Assembly: GCF_008728515.1 (NCBI RefSeq)
Contig: NC_044989.1
Location: forward strand, 81,595,647-81,659,646
Direction: 5' to 3'
From: Papio anubis
Lineage: Eukaryota > Chordata > Mammalia > Primates > Cercopithecidae
DNA: 64,000 nt
Part shown: positions 11,937 through 25,055 of the stretch, one piece after another
How positions within the stretch are numbered: position 1 is the stretch's first letter
Layout: each line of letters begins with the position of its first letter
Made by a program: the position numbers and the translations under genes
Notes under the pieces: generated by a model
Told to the model about the DNA's origin: nothing
What the model saw: only the letters and a program-made list of their open reading frames with translations
Database searches by the model: none

Positions 11937-12040
11937 AAAGTTTAATATGCCCTTACTCTATGCCAGGCACTGGGATTAAATGTTTTGCATGTTCTTTCTG
12001 AAACAATGACTTTATTATCTGAATTTCCTCAGGTTATTCA
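11937..12040 (-). mobile_element. MIR-like fragment, reverse
   Basis: A reversed MIR 3' portion is suggested by ctatgccaggcactgggatt near 11961. Short and diverged. Confidence 0.5.
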
Positions 12041-13055
12041 TTTCATGGAATATATCTGGATTGCATAATTCTTTTTTGTATCATTCCAGCAAAGGTCTGC
12101 AATATAAGCACTTTACCATAAAGTTAAATTAAAATGTTTAATAAATAATAGAATTCATATACCATGGTCCAAATTTTAATTTTGTAGTTTGTTACAGTAA
12201 GACTTACTATTACCTTTGTCTACAAAACTTACTCACATGAATGGTACCATGTGCAATCTAATCCTTCTTTCAAACCTTTCAGTGTGCTACTCCTGGGTTC
12301 AACATTCCAGATCTCCCTGAGCTCCCCTGCAGAAAGCTGAACACGTACCTTTGTACCTCCACAGTGAATGACTCTTCTCTCAGGTAAATAACAGCTTCAG
12401 TTTTGTGAAGTCCAACTCTTGTTTAAAACATGCATCAAAAAAAGAGCTGACACAGAAAATCCTCCGTGATTCGTTCCAGCATTATTTCTCTCTCTCTGTC
12501 TTTCTGGAAATCCACATGTGTGGTCATGACTACCTGATTTCCTCTCTCCGATTAGCTTTGCATTGTGGAATACAGGCCAGTCCCACCAGACAACTGGGTC
12601 TAAGTGAATTTTGTGATAGTTACTTACAACTTCTCCATTTTTAGCTCAGTATGCTTGCAGGAATCATTTCTGGTGAGTGCTATTAGCGTCATATGGTTAA
12701 AATCTTTGGATGGTTGACATTTATAAGAAAAATAACTGCAGTACTCTTTTCTGATTATGAAACTGACATTATGGTGTGGATGTGAATAAATGAGCATCTT
12801 CGTTTGGCTAGAATAAAAAACTGACAAATCACTGCCCACCAGGAATAGATTTTCAGCAACTATCCTTAGACAGATGAAAAAGCACAGATATTATTTCTCA
12901 AGGACAAGAAAAAAAAAATCAAGCAAGAAATTTGAACAAATGTTTGAAGATGTATTTGTTCTTGATAAAAAATTGATGACTAGAAGAAATCTTCAACTGG
13001 GCATTCTCTTCCTCATGTTGAAAGGGAAATAATTTAATGTGCTGAGTAGGATCTA
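12041..13055. other. Unassigned intergenic sequence
   Basis: I see no recognised gene or element. Frames at 12405-12644 (plus) and 12624-12839 (minus) have no recognisable domain. Confidence 0.45.
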
Positions 13056-13059
13056 GGTA

Positions 13060-13290
13060 AGGTAGTTCTGAATTTGCTTCTACCTCAACAACATATTATC
13101 TGTGTGACTTAATAGCACATTTAAGCTCTCCAAAGCTCAATTTACTTTTCTGAAATTTGGGTGAAAATGTGTATGTAAGGATAATCTGACTTCAGAATTA
13201 TTGTGAAGGTAAAATAGGACAATAGTAAAACATTTAGCAAATTCTGGTTTACAGTGTGGTTAACAAATAGTATAATTTTTCCTAATCTCT
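13060..13290 (+). mobile_element. MIR SINE, forward
   Basis: The core is visible as tctgtgtgacttaatagcac near 13099, followed by the diverged second half through about 13290. An old SINE copy. Confidence 0.7.
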
Positions 13291-13504
13291 CAGAATGAGT
13301 CTTCTCAGTAAAGTTTTACCTGTTGTGCAGTGGAGACACCAGCAAATTATTCAATTAATGATAGTCAATTGGCATGATTCTGGAAATAAATTGTCAAATA
13401 ACAAGTGGGTGATGACAGCAATCTGTGATAGTACACCAAATTAAGTAAATTAAACAATAATGAGTTGAGTGATAAACTCATGTCTTCTCTCTTCTGAAAA
13501 GGGA

Positions 13505-14290
13505 GAGTTCCCTGATCCCCCTCTCAGACATGTGGCAGGCGTGTGGCTCATCTGTTTGGCCGCGGGCACCACTCAAACCCCTTATGGGAGGGGGAGCACA
13601 CAGATGAACAGGTAAAGGAGCCCAAATGGGTGTGCGCTGCAGTGTGCCCTTTTAGCCCTGCCATCCACAGATGGCTTGAGTGTTAACCAGTTCAGTGGAC
13701 CCTCTGCCTTTCTGCAAGGGCCCCCGAGGGCCAGTGTGACAGCTTTCTGTATCCCGTGCTCTTGTCCAGCGTCCTGGAAAAATTGGGCCATACACAGACT
13801 CAAAGGATGAATGCAGGAGTTTTCCTGAGTGGTGGAGGTGGCTCTCAGTGGGATGGATGGGGACCTGGAAGAAGGGATGGAGTGGGAAGATGATCTTCAC
13901 CTGGAGTTTGGCCAATCAGCGGCCGAACTCTTCTCCAACCGCCCCTGGCCAAACTCCTCTCAGTGTTCAGACATTCCTTCTTTTTCTCTCTTTCTCTGCT
14001 GCCACATCCGTCTGCGTGTCCGTCTGCATGTCTCCTGGTCTCCTCGCCTGCTTTGTCTGCTTCTGGAGCCTGGAGTTTGGGGGTTATATGGGTACAGGAT
14101 AGGGCGCGTGGCGAGCCAAAAAGCAAGCTTTTGGGCGTGAAAACAGGAATGCTTGTCCTCATTTAGACCCGCGGGCATCCAGGCTTGAGGATAGGGCCTG
14201 TGCAGGGAACCACCCCCTTCTCCCCAGTATTTCCCTGTCTCCTGTCCATATTACTTGCACCTAGATTCCTGGCCCTAAACATTCTTAAAC
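13505..14290 (+). mobile_element. GC-rich LTR-like block, family not identified
   Basis: This roughly 780-bp block is far richer in G, C and CpG than its surroundings. It contains a CCAAT box (ggccaatcagcggcc near 13909) and a pyrimidine-rich stretch near 13975-14000, a layout seen in LTR promoters. Several overlapping frames on both strands are by-products of the GC content. I think it is an endogenous retroviral LTR, but I cannot name the family or fix its ends. A degenerate CpG-rich retrogene or a regulatory island is the alternative. Confidence 0.45.
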
Positions 14291-14592
14291 ACATAGCTGT
14301 CCCATAAAGGTCTAACAATAATAAATGCATCATGTTGGCTGCATCATATACTGGGGCTACAACCTCTGAAATTCCGAGAAAAGATAATATTGAACTTAGA
14401 ATTCTGGATTCAGCCCCTAAAATCAATCAAATGTGATACAGTATAGATATTTCAAAGACACAAGAATTCAGAACATGGACCTTTCTTACCTTTCCTGGTC
14501 AGTTACTTGAGAAGGTGATAGAAAGCTCCTGAGCCTAAAGGAAATTAAGCGAGTCTAGATTTGACACTGTCTTTTAGAAATTGAAACATCTG

Positions 14593-14717
14593 GAAGCTGA
14601 GACAGGAAAATTGCTTGAACAGGGAGGCAGAGGTTGCAGTGAGTCGAGATGGCGCCACTGCACTCCAGATGGGGCAACAGAGCGAGACTGTCTCAGGGGA
14701 AAAAAAAAAAAAAAAAT
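14593..14717 (+). mobile_element. Alu right-arm piece
   Basis: The arm reads ggaagctgagacaggaaaat through the usual right-arm end and an A tail at 14701-14717. Its 5' edge coincides with the inner edge of the 17-bp duplication, so it marks the truncated 5' end of the retroinsertion. Confidence 0.9.
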
Positions 14718-14945
14718 TGAGTCTCATCTGAGAAAATAAACTGAATATTTAAGTAAATTTCAAATCCTTTTTTTTTTTTTTTGCAACATGATATTTAAGG
14801 GTTTCTACTATTGACTTTGATGTGAAAGGGCTGTTTTTGTGATCCCAAAGTCATTGCTACTTTTACTTTGAACAAGCTGGGGGTACTTCAGAGCCAACTG
14901 TGTTTTCTCCATGCAGCCTGCTCCTTGCTGCTGGTTCCCAGTCCC

Positions 14946-15126
14946 TGAATGAGTAGCTGGGACTGCAGGTGGGAGACAGCATACCCAGCTAGTTTTTGTA
15001 CTTTTAGTAGAAATGGGGTTTCACCATGTTGGCCAGGCTGGTCACAAACTCCCGACCTCAAGTGAAGTGAGGCCTGCCTCGGCCCCTGAAGTGGTGGGAT
15101 TACAGGCGTGAGCCACCGTGCCCCAC
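14946..15126 (-). mobile_element. Partial Alu, reverse
   Basis: Reversed left-arm and middle Alu text ends at the reversed head (gtgagccaccgtgcccc). The 3' part of the Alu is missing. It lies inside the 14.6-16.6 kb retroinsertion. Confidence 0.9.
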
Positions 15127-15329
15127 TGGGACTCAATTTTTAACACATATTTTTAACACTGGCTTTTGTGCTAGAAAATTAAATTGATTAATTCTGTAAA
15201 AAAAACCCAACTGTGTGTAGTTTAACAAGTAAAACTAAGTTGGTTATAATGTGACAAAAATACAAGCAATAATAATAGCAAAATTATCCAATAGGAACCA
15301 TGCAAAGAATTTTATATTATAACTCATGT

Positions 15330-15470
15330 CCCCTTCCCTGCAGTGTTATTAACTTCTATCTCCATTTTCCACATCAAGGAAATTAAGTTTGGAGACACTG
15401 AGTGACTTACTTAAGTCACAGATCTGGTAGGTGGAGAGGGTTTCTCTCATTCCAGGACCACAATCTACAG
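15330..15470 (-). mobile_element. MIR fragment, reverse
   Basis: The phrases cacatcaaggaaattaag and ttaagtcacagatctggtag follow the reversed MIR body. It probably belonged to the transcript that was retrotransposed. Confidence 0.65.
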
Positions 15471-15554
15471 AATAAACTTGCACATTCTACAAGTTTACAA
15501 AACTTGTAGAATGTATAAATAAATAAATAAATAATAAACTTGCACATTCTACAA
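15471..15554. repeat. 22-bp direct repeats enclosing a 13-bp-stem hairpin
   Basis: A 22-mer (starts aataaacttgcac) is repeated exactly at 15471-15492 and 15533-15554. Between and overlapping them, 15483-15495 (cattctacaagtt) pairs perfectly with 15501-15513 across a 5-base loop, followed by a short (AAAT)n run. Confidence 0.9.
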
Positions 15555-16076
15555 TACATACAAAAAAAATATGTATTACCATTGGAAGTAGGTAGGCCAA
15601 GTGTTACTAGCATCAAATTATGGCAGGAATAAAAAGAAAGGGTGGTGGGCTGGTCTTGCTTCTGCAGTTTAATGGGAATCCCTGCACTGAGATGTCTGGC
15701 TAAGTGGTCATTGTAACAAATGGCAGAGATCATGAAAACATCAGGGAGCAGGTGGTGGCTGTTCCAGTTTCTGATCTCAGGAAGAGGGAAGAGTTGCAGA
15801 TGTCTTTACTGTGAATGAGGGAGAGAAACACTAAAGTGCAGAAATGCTCAGAACCAAAGAGCTGGATCACTCACACTTCTAAAAAAGACATTAGTATCTT
15901 CTCTTTGCTCATCTACTGTGCCTGGCACAGCCTTATTTTCCAGCTTTCTGAATGTGAGTTCCATCCATATCCTTTGCATAACTGTGGTACTGGGCTGTGG
16001 AAAGCTTGGGATGCGTGTCCATGGGGAAATGGGCTGTTCTGGTTATTATAAAACGACCAAGGGAGGGTGCCAACTC

Positions 16077-16112
16077 CCATAGTAGTTAAAATAGTGTTTA
16101 TCACATTAGGTG
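16077..16112 (+). repeat. Short direct repeat shared with 18018-18057
   Basis: This 36-bp segment (ccatagtagttaaaatag, then tgtttatcacattaggtg) recurs at 18018-18057, where it carries a 4-bp TTAG insertion in the middle. One copy is inside the retroinsertion and one is outside it. Confidence 0.85.
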
Positions 16113-16592
16113 AGTAACCCAGGGCATTCACTCCTGTTTGGGGAATGCAAACCATCCATATGGCAGGGGCACAATTATAAAGATTGATCCTGTTACAGGA
16201 ATCGTTTCAAATCTGACCAACCTCATGGCATACATTGGGGAAGTAATTGTGAAACCCCTTGATTCTCTGAATCTGGACATACTGTACTGTGCCAATGGTT
16301 TGTGTGTGACAGAAAATGTAGCTGTTTCTACTGGGAAAGACTGGGGAAATTTCTTCCTGTGGAATTCTTTATAAAGCAAAAGTGCATGAAACTGTCAGTA
16401 ATATTGTAGTCTATAAAGGCAAATTACTCTTAGAGGCTAATATTGCACAATGAGTACTTTTTTTTTTTTTTTTGGCCTATTTGGAAAAGATCTTTATCTC
16501 TTGGAGTATTAAGAAGTCAACATATAATTGCCACCCTATACACTGTGTTCTGGAGTGCCTGATTTATTGAAATCAGTGTGGAACCTATTTTA

Positions 16593-16598
16593 AATAAA
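16593..16598 (+). promoter_or_regulatory. Poly-A signal of the 2-kb retroinsertion
   Basis: AATAAA lies about 20 bases before the terminal A run that abuts the second 17-bp repeat. This fixes the transcript's strand as plus. Confidence 0.75.
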
Positions 16599-16644
16599 AA
16601 TCTATTTCAAAACCAAAGAAAAAAAAAAGAAATTGAAACATCTG

Positions 16645-17300
16645 AATCATGTGAGAAAAGTATTGACAGCATTCCTATTACTTACCCCTTCTCTGCTGTA
16701 GGAGGTGGAATAGTATGACCAAGACATTTCCTTATAAACCTGCTAATGAACTTGACCAGGCACACTTGTACAATATACATGGGATTGGCTAGTGAAAGAC
16801 ATTTGCAAGTGGCTTTCTTCTGAAGTCTTCTAACAGGATATACCTGGTTTGATTAGACTTTTTATTGTAAATATACCTGTGATGATAAATTTATGGGTCA
16901 TAATTAAATTATTGGTGGGGTATAAAAGAGAAGAGTAATAAAAAAAAAGAAAGGACTTGTTTTGTGAGCACTGTTTTTGCCTACATTTATATTGCTTAAG
17001 ATTTATGTGTTACTATGAAATCAAATCAAATCTTAATACAGAAAAGGAGAATTTTCTGAAACATGCATATGATAGTTTAAAATTTATATGAAAAGTAAAT
17101 GCTTTGACTATGCCTGGTACTCACTGATATCACTTTTATAAATACAAAAAGTTTGGCATCAAGCAAGACTTATAATTTAGGTGAGTCCTTTCAGTCAGAT
17201 CAACTTTTTACATTGACACAGCATTGAATACAAACAATACAAGTAAAAAGGCCATTTAAAACTCAAGCAAAAGCAATGGATGTATAAGAAAAGTATTATA
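16645..17300. other. Unassigned intergenic sequence
   Basis: No recognised gene or transposon. Composition is AT-rich. Confidence 0.5.
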
Positions 17301-17306
17301 ATAACA

Positions 17307-17652
17307 ATATAGTCATCCTTCAGTTTTCATGGGGAATTGGTTCCAGGATGTCCCACAGATAACCAAATTCTTGGATGCTCAAGTCCCTTATAGAAAATGG
17401 TATAGTATTTACATATAAGCTACATATATCCTCCAATATAATTTAAATCAGTTCTTAATTACTTATAATTTATAATACAATGTAAATGCTATATAAATAT
17501 TTGCTATACTGTATTGTTTTGGTAGTAATTACAAGAAAAGCATCTGTACATGTTCAGTATAAATGCAACCTCCATTTTTTTCCAAAAAATTTTAATCCGA
17601 TTGGTTAAATCTATGGCTGCAGAACCTATGGGTACAGAAGGCCAACTATGTA
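17307..17652 (+). mobile_element. Tigger-type nonautonomous DNA transposon
   Basis: The left end (gtcatccttcagttttcatg) and the reversed right end (agttggccttctgtaccc) are the paired termini of a TcMar-Tigger type element, and the interior (gaattggttccaggatgtcc near 17336) fits. Both ends abut TA, the usual target. No transposase is present. The family number is uncertain. Confidence 0.8.
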
Positions 17653-18017
17653 TTAATTAACTGCATGATAATCATATATGCATAGTCATTAACAAAGCAA
17701 ACACTTCATTGATTCTCAATATTTAGAATCAACATATAGACAAAGCACAGAATATATGATTATATTATGAAATAGAATATAAATGCTATTAACCTTGGCA
17801 TTAAAATACAGATAAAGGGAGTTCAGAGGTTGAGGGAAAATGGAGTTGAAAAAAATTGTTGACAGTTAGCTTGTGTTACAGAGTGAGCAGCATAGACACA
17901 GCTTGGCTGTTTGTAAAAACAAGAGCTAATTGAATCACGAAATGGTAAGTTTCCAAAATTTATGTATTAAGGAAACAGAAAATAGTGAATTCATTATTTG
18001 AGGAAGGAAAGAATATT

Positions 18018-18057
18018 CCATAGTAGTTAAAATAGTTAGTGTTTATCACATTAGGTG
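18018..18057 (+). repeat. Second copy of the 36-bp repeat at 16077
   Basis: Same sequence as 16077-16112 apart from a 4-bp TTAG insertion at about 18036-18039. Confidence 0.85.
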
Positions 18058-18104
18058 GTAAATACAGATAGCAAAAATTGATAAATCAAAAAAATAGAAA
18101 CATA

Positions 18105-18455
18105 AACAGACATGTGTCACACAATGACTTTTTCAATGACAGATCACATGTCCAATTGTGATCCCATAAGATTGTAATACCTTATTTTGACTGTACCTTT
18201 TCTATGGTTGGATTTGTTTAGATAGACAAACACTTACCATTGTGTTACAATTGCCTATACTATTCAGTACAGTAACTTGCTGTTCAGGTTTATAGCATAG
18301 GAGCAATAAGCTATAGCATGTGACCTAGGTGTACAGTAGGCTCTACTATCTAGGTTTGTGTAAGTACATTCTATGATGTCCAGGGAACCACAAAATTGCC
18401 TAATGATACACTTCTCAGAATGAACCCCTGTCATTAAGTGACACATGACTATATA
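18105..18455. mobile_element. Tigger-type nonautonomous DNA transposon with inverted ends
   Basis: The left end near 18108 (gacatgtgtcacacaatgac) matches the reverse complement of the right end near 18433 (gtcattaagtgacacatgac), with a few mismatches. The interior (cttaccattgtgttacaatt near 18232) fits a TcMar-Tigger nonautonomous element I know from primate DNA, whose family number I cannot recall. No coding content. Confidence 0.8.
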
Positions 18456-18599
18456 GACTGATGAAGATAATCAGCAAAAGACATAGTTCCTCTTTATAAG
18501 CCTGTGTATACTACATAATTAAATGTGCACATATATTACCTTAGCTATACACTGATACATATGTACAGCCAAAATAATGTATGTTCATCTTAATACATT

Positions 18600-18672
18600 T
18601 TATATACATTTATATATGTGTGTGTATATGTATGTATATAGATATATATATAGAGAGAGAGAGAGAAGAGAG
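18600..18672. repeat. Composite (TG)/(TA)/(GA) microsatellite
   Basis: Consecutive TG, TATG, TA and GA runs. The open frame at 18581-18763 is made mostly of this repeat. Confidence 0.9.
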
Positions 18673-20079
18673 GGAGCTTGAAAATGGATGGAAAGTAAGA
18701 TTCTTAAGACTAAAATTTTATCTGCCTCTGCTCAGGACACTAAAATGTAATAATTTAGACTAATACTGGTGGAAAATATTTCCAGTTATCTTAGTTGCAG
18801 AAATGCTTGTTAAATTCTCCCAATTAGCGTGTATTCACTCTCAATATCCAGAAAGGAATTTATGATCATAACTGAATATGTGCATCAGAAAACAAAGAGA
18901 GTATGTGATGTACATATTAAAATCTCAGAAAAATTAATAAATTTATATTTAGATTTATAGCAAAGTCTCTCATAGATTTAATGGTGTTAAAATTACCCCA
19001 GTAATAATTTGTTATAGAAATACTTATTAAAGCAGGTGTCTGGACTTGAGAACTATAGACCAATGGGCTACACAGTGCTCATATTTCTTGTGGAGATGAT
19101 GAAGATGAAGGAAGCAAGCCCAACAAAGTGTTTTTCATGCTTCTGCTTGTATCATATTTGCTAACATTTCATTAGCCCAAGCAAGTCACGTGAGCACACA
19201 AAAAACCAAGTAGTGGTGAAGTACATTTGACCTGCAGAGGTGGAAGAAACTGTAGTGCATGTTTTGGATAAGGGGAAGGTGAATACTTCAGGCCAATGGA
19301 GCAATCTCCAATGTATCTCAAGGTTAGGACTGTTACTTGCATATAAACGATACAAATAAGTATTTGTTGTTGAACTTTCTTGTAATATACTTTCCATTTA
19401 CAGGTTTAAGAATTATCTCTAGCCCATACCCATCTCTCTCTAAATAATGTACACTAAACAAATTGGAATGTGAAGGAACATTAAGCAGGATAAAATAGGA
19501 AAACATATTTCATTTCTAATTCACCGATAAACAAGTAGAAAAAACTTACATTTGGGACATGCAAGTCAGCATTTTGCTCATGCTGACTTGGAAGTAATAA
19601 CTCAACTAATCTGTATTTATGTGAACAAAATGGATAAAATTATTTCATTTTAAATGGTGTGTTTTTGTTTCGTTTAGACAGAAAGAGAGGCACCTGAGTT
19701 AAGTCTATTTCACACACACACACAAAGAAAAAGAAACATGCATCTTTTAAAACTTCCAAAATAGGAGTCTTGGAATGCATATGTATGAGAGTGGTGAGTA
19801 GGTGGACAATTCAGGTGCTATGGAGAAGATAGCAAGATAGGAATGGTTCAAACTGAGAATATGTATACAATTGCTAAGTAGAGAGAGAAGCAAGTTCACC
19901 TTTGTGTATTCAGAGAAGCAAATGGAAGAAAATGCTTTAGCGGCGTACAGTAATAAAAATGGAAAAACTCAGTCTTTACATTATTGATTTCTGTAAGTCA
20001 TATCAGAATTGAATAACATATGGAAAGAATATATACTGGGGGTAGAATTAATCCTGAAAGAAAATGGCTACTATTGTGG
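18673..20079. other. Unassigned intergenic sequence
   Basis: No gene seen. The patch at about 19140-19340 (caagcaagtcacgtgagcac) resembles an old interspersed repeat, but I cannot name it. Confidence 0.4.
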
Positions 20080-20084
20080 GAAAG

Positions 20085-20135
20085 CAAAAAAAAAAAAAAA
20101 AAAAAAAAGCAAAAACAAACAAACAAAAAAACCCT
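20085..20135. repeat. A-rich run
   Basis: About 22 As are followed by a short (CAAA)n stretch. It is not attached to a recognisable Alu or L1 body on its left. Confidence 0.9.
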
Positions 20136-20336
20136 CAAACACTTGGTAAAATGCTTGATGACCAAGGAATGGAATAAGGATGTTCATGTTACAGCAAGCA
20201 CTAGGAATGAGGCAAGACTGTTATCATCATGAGAGTGTTTGATCCAATAACCAAAACAACCAGATGCAATTAGGTTTTCTAAGTATGTTGAATATAAGTT
20301 ATAAAATTTTTTCTTTAAATCTGGAGGACTATATAC

Positions 20337-20629
20337 ATTTTTCCTCTGAGACGGAGTCTCTCTCTGTAGCCCAGGCTGGAGTGCCGTGGCGTGATCTTGG
20401 CTCACTGCAAGCTCCACTCCCGGGTTCACGCCATTCGCCTCAGCTCGCCAAGTAGCTGGGACCACAGGCGCCCGCCACCACACTTGGCTAAATTTGTTTT
20501 TGTGTCTTTAGTAGAGACGGGGTTTCATCTTGTTAGCCAGGATGGTCTCCATCTCCTGACCTCGTGCTCCGCCCGCCTCGGCCTCCCAAAGTACTGGGAT
20601 TAGGGGCGTGAGCCACCGTGACCAGCCAT
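20337..20629 (-). mobile_element. Alu SINE (AluY/S type), reverse
   Basis: A complete reversed Alu body is bounded by a 12-bp target duplication, aggactatatac, at 20325-20336 and 20630-20641. The poly-A tail is almost gone, leaving only tttttcctctg. Confidence 0.97.
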
Positions 20630-20641
20630 AGGACTATATAC

Positions 20642-21189
20642 TTTCTGAAGTAAAACATTTAGTATGTCTAGATCTGGAAGCACATGCATTAAGGTTTTAT
20701 TAGAAAATAGTTGGGCACATCGTGGAGAAGTGGTAATTGAGTCTAGGTTTCGTCTAAGTGATCAAAGTTGTGGCTTGAAAGTGTGATTTAAATTGATTTG
20801 GGTTAAATCAAATCCACCTTAGATCCTGCTGCTTATGCTTGCAACCTTACCTAAGGATTATTGTATAACAGGAAGGAATGCCAAGCATTAGAAGAGATAA
20901 CCAGGAAGCAGTGCTGTAAATGAATGCCCACACTGCGAAACAACACATATTTTCCTCTGACTGTGAAAATGGATGTGTTAGTTGCAAATACAATAAAATA
21001 ACAGCATGAATATTTGATATAACTAAACAATGCCTTCAACCTAACCTCGGAAAACTCTTGACCCAGCACATTCTCACAAATTACAGCATGATTTTCAAAA
21101 ATCAGAGACTGCACAATGTCTCCTGCACATTTTTTTTACAGTACGTCACCAAATTTGTTTTAAGCAACTACTTTGAAATATTACCTATG
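20642..21189. other. Unassigned intergenic sequence
   Basis: No recognised gene or element. The minus-strand frame at 20851-21114 has no recognisable domain. Confidence 0.45.
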
Positions 21190-21600
21190 AATACCCAGAT
21201 GAATAAGTGAGGGCCCTGTCCTCAAGAAGAGACACATGTGCTGATAATTACTGTTGTTACAATAATAGGAACGGGTCCTGTGTGTTAAGGAACACAAATA
21301 AGCAGCTCTTAAACTGACCTTAGATAGCTATGGGAAGCTTTCTAGAGGAGCTGATAATTGAATTGAGTGAGTTGAGCCAAAGAATCAGGGAAGTGTGCTC
21401 TTGGCAGAGAGAAGAAGATAGGCAAAGTCACAAAAATAAGAAATAGCTTAATGTGTAGAAGAAACTGCTTATGATTAGGATAATTAAAGTGTGGTGTAGG
21501 AAGCTGACCCTGGCAGGGGATGAGGTTGTGGAGGTCACATAACAGCATCATAGGTCAGGCCAAGGCTTTTTCTTTGGCAAATGAACTAAAAAAAGTTTTA
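21190..21600 (+). mobile_element. Probable ancient interspersed repeat, class uncertain
   Basis: The succession gggccctgtcctcaagaaga, the region near 21390-21415, and gatgaggttgtggaggtcac follows a common old mammalian repeat that I recall but cannot assign to a class. A weaker, similar pattern appears near 40200-40480. Confidence 0.4.
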
Positions 21601-22003
21601 ATGTGTATCTTTATCACTAAAAATATTTCAAGAATGTACTTTCAATAAAATTTATGAGTAATATCCAAGTATTATTGCACCAATGTATTGGAAACAGTAT
21701 AAAAACATTAATACAAACAAAACATGTTTTAAAGGATAAGATAAATCATAAGTGGAAATTCTAATATTTTCCTCCTACACATCAGTAATTTACCAAGTGT
21801 TTTTCTGGGTTGGAGGGGGATATACCCGCCTTGGAAACCACTATTTGAAACACTGAGAGTAAGGGAATTGACTTTGTTACTCTAACAGCAGAATGGAGGT
21901 TAGAGTTAAGACAGCCAAGATTAGAAACGAGAAAGAATAGTTAGGAGAAGGTCAGTAAGACTGATACTGGTAAGATGGAGTGCATATAAATTCTGAGGAA
22001 GAA

Positions 22004-23743
<1,740 letters not shown>

Positions 23744-23770
23744 TTAGCAATTACTTTTGCACCAACCTAA
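23744..23770. mobile_element. Solitary end of a MADE1 mariner MITE
   Basis: The run ends in cttttgcaccaacctaa, the hallmark terminal repeat of MADE1/Hsmar1-type elements. Only one end is present; the mirror-image half is missing, so it cannot form the usual hairpin. Confidence 0.85.
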
Positions 23771-24889
<1,119 letters not shown>

Positions 24890-24892
24890 ACA

Positions 24893-25055
24893 GCTTTTTA
24901 TTTTTTAAACTTTTAAATTAACAATTTCATTAAGCATAATTTACATATTATAAAATCCACCCATTGGAATTATACATTTCAATGACTTTTAAATAAAGGT
25001 GTACAGTTGTGCAATCATCTCCATAATCCACTTCACAGCTCTTTAGGGTTGCTTT
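24893..25055 (-). mobile_element. L1M 3' end fragment, reverse
   Basis: The pattern cataatttacatattataa, then aaatccacccattgg, then gttgtgcaatcatctcc is the reversed 3' end of an old L1M copy. It abuts the Alu that inserted beside it. Confidence 0.75.

Larger units (their letters stand above)
14576..16644 (+). pseudogene. Retrotransposed ~2-kb transcript of unknown origin, with target duplication
   Basis: The perfect 17-mer agaaattgaaacatctg lies at 14576-14592 and 16628-16644. The 2,035 bp between them (14593-16627) end in an A-rich run, with an AATAAA signal at 16593-16598 placed the usual distance upstream. These are the marks of LINE-driven retrotransposition of a polyadenylated RNA. The copy starts inside an Alu right arm, so it is 5'-truncated, and it carries a second, reversed Alu and a MIR-like patch, as expected of a 3' UTR or non-coding RNA. 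The only notable frame is at 16138-16374 (78 residues, with KIDPVTGIVSNLTN near its start). I do not recognise it and cannot name the parent gene. Confidence 0.7.

Noticed and set aside
13829..14178. Cluster of overlapping frames in the GC-rich block
   Set aside because: Several frames on both strands are open at once because stop codons are rare in GC-rich DNA; none has a recognisable domain.
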